Shown: piece after piece, positions 34,299 through 38,945 of the stretch | How positions within the stretch are numbered: the stretch's first letter is position 1 | Layout: the number at the start of each line of letters is the position of its first letter | NCBI GenBank assembly: GCA_946617595.1 | Contig: CAMOKN010000237.1 | Coordinates: forward strand, 1-38,945 | Length of the DNA: 38,945 bases | Reading direction: 5' to 3' | Source of the DNA: an uncultured Clostridia bacterium | Lineage (GTDB): Bacteria > Bacillota > Clostridia > Oscillospirales > Ruminococcaceae | The notes under the pieces: model-generated | Database searches by the model: none | Seen by the model: the letters and a program-made list of their open reading frames with translations, nothing else | Told to the model about the DNA's origin: nothing | Position numbers and translations under genes: made by a program

Positions 34299-34859
34299 AT
34301 GTTTGAGAGTTTTGAAGATTCGTTTGAAATGTTCGGAATTTATGCGGCAGTGGGATTTTTTCTCGGCGTATTCTACAATATGTTCAGATTTGTAAGACTT
34401 GCATTTCCGAAGCTGAAGATCACGGGTGCAGTGCTTGACTTTTTGTTTGCGGTCATATCAGGAGTGGTGCTGTTTGCGTACTCTGTGGAATACGGGACGG
34501 GTTATTTCAGGCTGTACTATGTGATCGCCGCGGCGCTTGGATTTGCGGTGAATATGCTGACGCTTGGATTTGCAGTCCCGCCTGTTGCAAGATTTTCCGG
34601 ACGCGTTTTATCGGCAGTTTTTCGCGTAATTATGGGATCAGCCCGAAAAATATTTAGTGTAATTGCCCAAACGGCGGATAAGTGTTTTGTTAAAATAGGC
34701 GAAAAATTAACGAAATTGCGCAAAAAATGCAAAAAATGCTTGAAAAAAGATGATAAACAGGTGTATAATAATGAGGATAATAAAATAGGGAAAGTATTTT
34801 ACAGGAAAGGCAGTGAAGAAAGAAATGGCATTAAAGCGAAAGTCCGGAAAATCTTTTAA
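34299..34859 (+). CDS. yabQ: Spore cortex biosynthesis protein YabQ
   Basis: Multi-TM small protein directly after yabP, AGGAGGTAAAT-ATG. Confidence 0.85.
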   Translation: MFESFEDSFEMFGIYAAVGFFLGVFYNMFRFVRLAFPKLKITGAVLDFLFAVISGVVLFAYSVEYGTGYFRLYYVIAAALGFAVNMLTLGFAVPPVARFSGRVLSAVFRVIMGSARKIFSVIAQTADKCFVKIGEKLTKLRKKCKKCLKKDDKQVYNNEDNKIGKVFYRKGSEERNGIKAKVRKIF

Positions 34860-35127
34860 GCTGCCATTTATTTTTGCATTCGCTGTATTTGTTGTACTCG
34901 TATATGCGGTCGGTTCGCTCATAGCAATGCAGGTCGAGATCGCTCAGAAGTCATCTGAATATGAAAAGCTCTCCGAAAGACTGTATGAACTCAAAACCGA
35001 GAATGAGCTGCTTGAACGCTATGCCAGTGAAGAATACAGGCTCGGTTACGTCGAGGATATAGCGCGCAACGAGCTTGATTATTCCTACGGCGATGAAAAA
35101 ATATACTATTTTATTCCTGCAAACTGA
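34813..35127 (+). CDS. divIC: Septum formation initiator family protein (DivIC/FtsB)
   Basis: TM followed by coiled coil QKSSEYEKLSERLYELKTENELLERYASEEYRLGYVEDIARNELDYSYGDEKIYYF; start GTG 34813 or ATG 34825, overlapping yabQ. Confidence 0.88.
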   Translation: MKKEMALKRKSGKSFKLPFIFAFAVFVVLVYAVGSLIAMQVEIAQKSSEYEKLSERLYELKTENELLERYASEEYRLGYVEDIARNELDYSYGDEKIYYFIPAN

Positions 35128-35141
35128 GAATGTGAACAAAT

Positions 35142-35249
35142 ATGAAGAATAAGAACAGAGAAGGTCTGAAAGTCGCATACCGCATAATTGCCGCAGTAGT
35201 CGCAGTCGTTATGCTGATAGGTATTGTTTACGGAAGCTTCCAGCTTTGA
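35142..35249 (+). CDS. Candidate 35-aa single-TM small protein (not in ORF track)
   Basis: MKNKNREGLKVAYRIIAAVVAVVMLIGIVYGSFQL, 15 nt after the divIC stop; weak ribosome-binding site. Confidence 0.55.
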   Translation: MKNKNREGLKVAYRIIAAVVAVVMLIGIVYGSFQL

Positions 35250-35311
35250 CGCGCAGCCGGATATTCTGAGATAGCGCTGAGCGGAAATCAGGCTGATGCA
35301 ACATAGAAATA

Positions 35312-35346
35312 AAGCACAGAGCAATTAATATGCCCTGTGCTTAATT
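35312..35346. terminator. Terminator between convergent divIC and alkD operons
   Basis: AAGCACAG...CTGTGCTT perfect 8-bp stem with T/A-rich flanks. Confidence 0.65.
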
Positions 35347-35388
35347 AATGTGTCCTCAATAATTATTATGAAGAAACTGTTGATTAGT

Positions 35389-36084
35389 TTATCGTATCCT
35401 GAGAGTTTTGAGGAATTCTTTCTGTTCAGCAGTGATGCGGTAGCTCTCAATTGCTTTCTGTATCGCTTTGTTGTGGGTCCACTTATCGAGGCGGTGGCCG
35501 GTAATGAACGGGAGTACGGCATCGTACTGCTTGGCGAGAGCTGTTGCGAAATACCATGCAGTCATCATATTTACGTAATATTCCTCAGAGTGGACAGCTG
35601 CGGCGGCTTCGGCGTACTTTACATCGAAATCATCATCAAGAAACCACCGCATCAAGATCCCTGTTCCGTATCGTATCGTGTATGTATGACCTGATGCGTG
35701 GCATTCGGCGGCAAATGTCGGAAGAACCGGTTTTATCCTGCCAAATACCTTAGGCGCGAGCATATCGCAGGTCGCCCAGTTGTCGATATACGGGAGGAAT
35801 TTCCGCACTTCGCTCAGGCAGATATCAGGGTCTTTCATACGGTTGAGAAACTCCGCATGAAGATTGTTCTCCTCAATATATTTATGGGGCAGGGAACCGA
35901 GAAATCCGCTGATATCCTTATTTTTGCAGCTCGCAGCAAGTTTCTTTATCATCGGGATCCTCACTCCGATAATGTTTTCCCGCGCAATGCCTGGAACGAT
36001 CCGTGAGTGAAAATCGCCGTATTTCTTGTCCTGAAGCCTGAACAATTCCGAACGCAGTTCTTCTGTAATGTTCATACAGATCAC
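35389..36084 (-). CDS. DNA alkylation repair protein (AlkD-like HEAT-repeat family)
   Basis: FHSRIVPGIARENIIGVRIPMIKKLA...YIDNWATCDMLAPKVF...RYGTGILMRWFLDDDF. Confidence 0.92.
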   Translation of the reverse strand: MICMNITEELRSELFRLQDKKYGDFHSRIVPGIARENIIGVRIPMIKKLAASCKNKDISGFLGSLPHKYIEENNLHAEFLNRMKDPDICLSEVRKFLPYIDNWATCDMLAPKVFGRIKPVLPTFAAECHASGHTYTIRYGTGILMRWFLDDDFDVKYAEAAAAVHSEEYYVNMMTAWYFATALAKQYDAVLPFITGHRLDKWTHNKAIQKAIESYRITAEQKEFLKTLRIR

Positions 36085-36290
36085 CTGTTGCGGCTGAAAA
36101 GCACTGTCCTGCTTTTCAGGTCTATCTTTGAAACACTGATGCCGTACTGCTCGCCGTCACGCTTGCTGTCAATAAATTCGCTGTCAACGTGTTCACCGGT
36201 CATATGGTATATCTCATCAAATGTCAGGACTTCTGTACCCAGACAGTTTTCTTTGAGATAATTCCACATCTTTATGAATTTTCGGCTCAT
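36081..36290 (-). CDS. Hypothetical 69-aa protein
   Basis: MSRKFIKMWNYLKENCLGTEVLTFDEIYHMTGEHVDSEFIDSKRDGEQYGISVSKIDLKSRTVLFSRNR; 4-bp overlaps with both neighbours. Confidence 0.8.
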   Translation of the reverse strand: MSRKFIKMWNYLKENCLGTEVLTFDEIYHMTGEHVDSEFIDSKRDGEQYGISVSKIDLKSRTVLFSRNR

Positions 36291-37801
36291 TTGTCCTCCT
36301 TTTGGGTAATGCGCTCTTCAAGACGGTCACAGATAGTTTTCAGAGCCTTTATCCGAGCGTATTTCTTGTCGTTTCCTTCAATTATCGTCCACGGTGCAAA
36401 TTCAGTAGATGTAAGCTTTATCATGCGGTCAACGTACTTTTCATAGATATCCCACTTCTCGCGGTTGCGCCAGTCCTCATCGGTTATCTTCCACTGCTTT
36501 GAGGGTGTATTCTCACGCTCTTTGAATCTGCGGTACTGTTCGTCCTTGTCAATGTTTATCCAGAATTTGATGATTACAGCGCCCCACTCGTTGAGCTGAT
36601 GCTCGAACTCGTTTATTTCCGCATAAGCCATGTCCGCACGCTCTTTCGGTGTTATCTTCTCGATAGGTTCTACCATTACGCGTCCGTACCACGTGCGGTC
36701 AAAGATAGTGAAATGTCCGTCATTCTCGAGACGGGTCCAGAACCTCCAAAGATAGTGCCTTGCAAGCTCGGAAGGCTCAGGTGCGGCTATCGGTTTTACC
36801 TCGTAGCCTCTCGGATCAAGAGAAGAGGCTACACGTTTGATGTTTCCGCCCTTTCCGCCTGCGTCCCAGCCCTCGTATGCAACTATCACGGGGATCTTCT
36901 TCTGATAGCAGATATTTTGCAGTTCAAACAGTCTGTTCTGGTATTTTTTGAGCTTGCGGCGGTACTCATCATCTGTCAGCGACTTATCCATATTTACCGA
37001 AGCGAGTTTTTTCGTCTTTACAAGATCGAACTGCGTCGGACTGCTTTTTATCGGAGCATACTCAGCGGGAACAAAGTATGGTTTTCCGTTTGCTTTAGCT
37101 TCACAGGCACCTTTCAGCGCTTCTGTCACCGTCCGCATTATTTCGAGCTGAGCTGCAACACCGTCGTTTGCGGCAATGATATGCCACGGAGCAGCATCGG
37201 TATTGGTTCTTGTGAGAGTTTTCTCATACCGCCTGAATATCTTGTCGTAATTTTTGTTGTTCACAAAATCGTGCTCATCGACCCGCCATTTTGTGTATTC
37301 ATCAGCGGCAAGCTTTTTCAGGCGCTTCTTCTGTTCCTCTTGTGTGATGTGTAGGAACAGCTTTATGATAAGATATCCGTCATCGTGTAGCTGACGCTCG
37401 GTAACATTGATATCATCAATTCGGGCTTTGTACTGCTCTTTATTGATGCTTCCGCTCATGTAGGATTTCACGGTATCGCTGAACCAGCTTCCGTCAAGTA
37501 TGAGAAACTCGCCCTGCTTAGGGAATTTTGTCCAGTAGCGGTGCAGCCATGGTTTGCGCTTTTCGGGAGCATTCGGGATACGTATCGGCTCGACATTATA
37601 GAATCTCGGATCCATGTACTTTATAAGTTTTGCGATCTGTGAACCTTTTCCGGCAGCGGCCCAGCCGTCAATTGTGATGATAACGGGGATCTTTGCGGAT
37701 TTAATTCCGTTTGCAAGGTCAATCAGTTCGTTCTGCATTGCGGTGAGTTCCTCGGCAGCCTCTGATTTTTTTATGTTGGTCTGTTCAATAAGTTCAAGCA
37801 T
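36287..37801 (-). CDS. pap: Two-domain PPK2-like polyphosphate:AMP phosphotransferase
   Basis: Two P-loop halves (DGWAAAGKGSQIAKLI and EGWDAGGKGGNIKRV); AGGAGGAACAGAT-ATG supports a start at 37801 rather than 37825. Confidence 0.9.
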   Translation of the reverse strand: MLELIEQTNIKKSEAAEELTAMQNELIDLANGIKSAKIPVIITIDGWAAAGKGSQIAKLIKYMDPRFYNVEPIRIPNAPEKRKPWLHRYWTKFPKQGEFLILDGSWFSDTVKSYMSGSINKEQYKARIDDINVTERQLHDDGYLIIKLFLHITQEEQKKRLKKLAADEYTKWRVDEHDFVNNKNYDKIFRRYEKTLTRTNTDAAPWHIIAANDGVAAQLEIMRTVTEALKGACEAKANGKPYFVPAEYAPIKSSPTQFDLVKTKKLASVNMDKSLTDDEYRRKLKKYQNRLFELQNICYQKKIPVIVAYEGWDAGGKGGNIKRVASSLDPRGYEVKPIAAPEPSELARHYLWRFWTRLENDGHFTIFDRTWYGRVMVEPIEKITPKERADMAYAEINEFEHQLNEWGAVIIKFWINIDKDEQYRRFKERENTPSKQWKITDEDWRNREKWDIYEKYVDRMIKLTSTEFAPWTIIEGNDKKYARIKALKTICDRLEERITQKEDK

Positions 37802-38007
37802 ATCTGTTCCTCCTGTTAAAGCCATGTTGTCAGAATGACTGTATATATTAACATTATACTATATATTTTGTAAAATGTCAACATAAATGATACTCCTGAT
37901 AATTATTTTTTATTCCATACCGGGACTTTCAGGTCATGCGTTCGTACCTTGTCACCCGCAGGGATTTCAGTTGTGGGGAGAAAATAATTATTTCCTGAAA
38001 AATAATG

Positions 38008-38036
38008 TTGACTTAAACTTCCGAATGTGTTATAAT
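38008..38036 (+). promoter_or_regulatory. Sigma-A promoter for the 83-aa membrane protein
   Basis: TTGACT-17-TATAAT. Confidence 0.9.
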
Positions 38037-38074
38037 ACATATAAGAAGATTCACAAAAATGAGAGGTGCCGGAA

Positions 38075-38323
38075 ATGTCTGAAGAGATTGAAAAAAATGC
38101 AAAAAAGCAGGAGAACAAGATGCCGATAGAGCATGACTATGATGCACCGGCTTCGACAATGGCGAAAGTTGCAAAATATGAACTGCCTGCGTGCATATTC
38201 TTGTTTTTGCTTGCGGTTGCCATAATCGTTATGTCATTTGTATTTCATTGGAATCAGCCGAGGGTACAGGAACAGCAGACTTCTGTCTCTGCGGAAGCTG
38301 TTACCGAGAATACACAGAATTGA
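38075..38323 (+). CDS. Small single-TM membrane protein, hypothetical
   Basis: GAGAGGTGCCGGAA-ATG; MSEEIEKNAKKQ...ELPACIFLFLLAVAIIVMSFVFHW. Confidence 0.75.
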   Translation: MSEEIEKNAKKQENKMPIEHDYDAPASTMAKVAKYELPACIFLFLLAVAIIVMSFVFHWNQPRVQEQQTSVSAEAVTENTQN

Positions 38324-38340
38324 GTTCATAGTATGCAAAA

Positions 38341-38378
38341 ATATGTCCGCAGATAGATTATCCGCGGACATATTTTTT
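38341..38378 (+). terminator. Rho-independent terminator
   Basis: ATATGTCCGC...GCGGACATAT perfect 10-bp stem followed by TTTTT. Confidence 0.92.
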
Positions 38379-38446
38379 GCATTATCTGTGGAACATACAG
38401 CGGAACAGCGGAACTGAAAAATTTTACAGAAAATTGAAAAAAACAC

Positions 38447-38475
38447 TTGCAATTTACTATATGTTGTGGTATAAT
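38447..38475 (+). promoter_or_regulatory. Sigma-A promoter
   Basis: TTGCAA-17-TATAAT. Confidence 0.8.
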
Positions 38476-38549
38476 AATTAAGCAATGACAAAATATGGTC
38501 AGAGAAACTCTACGGAGTTTCCTGAATATACCGCAGGAGGAAACACAAA

Positions 38550-38858
38550 ATGAAGAACGTTAAGATCACCACAACAGGTGGAATACTGACAGACAGTGAG
38601 ATACAGGCTTATGTTGACAGGGGCAGAGAATTAAAGCCCGGACAGAAGCTTTTATCTCTTGATATATCGGTTGACGGGGATTATGTAGATCTTTCGTACC
38701 AGTATGAAGACAGACCGTTTGAGCGCATCAGACGTATCACAGGCTATCTTGTAGGAACTCTCGACCGTTTCAACAATGCTAAGAGAGCAGAGGTTCTTGA
38801 CCGAGTTACACACGATGTTACTGACGACTGTGAAGACGTATATGTAGATGCAGTCTGA
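38550..38858 (+). CDS. Hypothetical protein; C-terminal NrdD-associated-like sequence is only suspected
   Basis: 102-aa ORF, GGAGGAAACACAAA-ATG; own promoter and terminator. Confidence 0.75.
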   Translation: MKNVKITTTGGILTDSEIQAYVDRGRELKPGQKLLSLDISVDGDYVDLSYQYEDRPFERIRRITGYLVGTLDRFNNAKRAEVLDRVTHDVTDDCEDVYVDAV

Positions 38859-38892
38859 ACCGTCTGTATCCGTTTAATTATTATGCATTGTT

Positions 38893-38933
38893 AAAGCACA
38901 GAGCATTTCAATTACTCTGTGCTTTTTCTTTTT
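38893..38933 (+). terminator. Rho-independent terminator
   Basis: AAAGCACAGAG...CTCTGTGCTTT perfect 11-bp stem followed by TTCTTTTT. Confidence 0.92.
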
Positions 38934-38945
38934 GTATGAAACAAA

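Noticed and set aside
36599-37354. 251-aa plus-strand ORF opposite the polyphosphate phosphotransferase
   Set aside because: Antisense to a well-recognised protein; composition reflects the complement of its codons; no ribosome-binding site or recognisable motifs.
37903-38118. 71-aa minus-strand ORF (…PTTEIPAGDKVRTHDLKVPVWNKK)
   Set aside because: Antisense to a promoter and the start of the small membrane protein gene; no supporting signals.
38501-38520. AAACTCTACGGAGTTT palindrome, similar to aaaactacggagttt at about 5772
   Set aside because: Short leader hairpin near a promoter; the similarity is too short to claim a shared element.

Overview
This is a 38.9-kb chromosomal segment that looks like a low-to-mid-GC, spore-forming Clostridia/Oscillospiraceae (Ruminococcus-like) genome. 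The backbone is mostly well-known housekeeping genes: ireB; spoIIE; rsmA; a U32 peptidase; mltG; 5-FCL; a DJ-1/PfpI protein; a tmk-like kinase; maf; remA-gmk-priA-def-fmt-rsmB-rlmN-prpC-prkC-rsgA; an ECF sigma/anti-sigma-like pair; YtqA-like radical SAM; an MBL-fold protein; DUF1846; and the spoVB/yabM-mazG-hup-S4(yabO)-yabP-yabQ-divIC block. It ends with an alkD / 69-aa / polyphosphate phosphotransferase operon. I saw no rRNA, tRNA, CRISPR array, prophage or transposase. The most unusual material is: (1) a translationally coupled pair at 0.55-2.25 kb, a Ser/Gly/Phe/Tyr low-complexity repeat protein plus a putative glycosyltransferase-like protein; (2) a 230-bp element at 11.04-11.27 kb with perfect 12-bp terminal inverted repeats, nested perfect hairpins and an intact 41-aa ORF absent from the ORF track, with a shrunken 80-bp relative at 32.33-32.41 kb; (3) a two-copy dispersed G-rich hairpin element showing compensatory stem changes, attached to 'CTCAAGCG' repeats that run into gene stop codons; (4) an end-to-end array of palindromes at 1-180. 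All calls come from reading the sequence; no database search was run.
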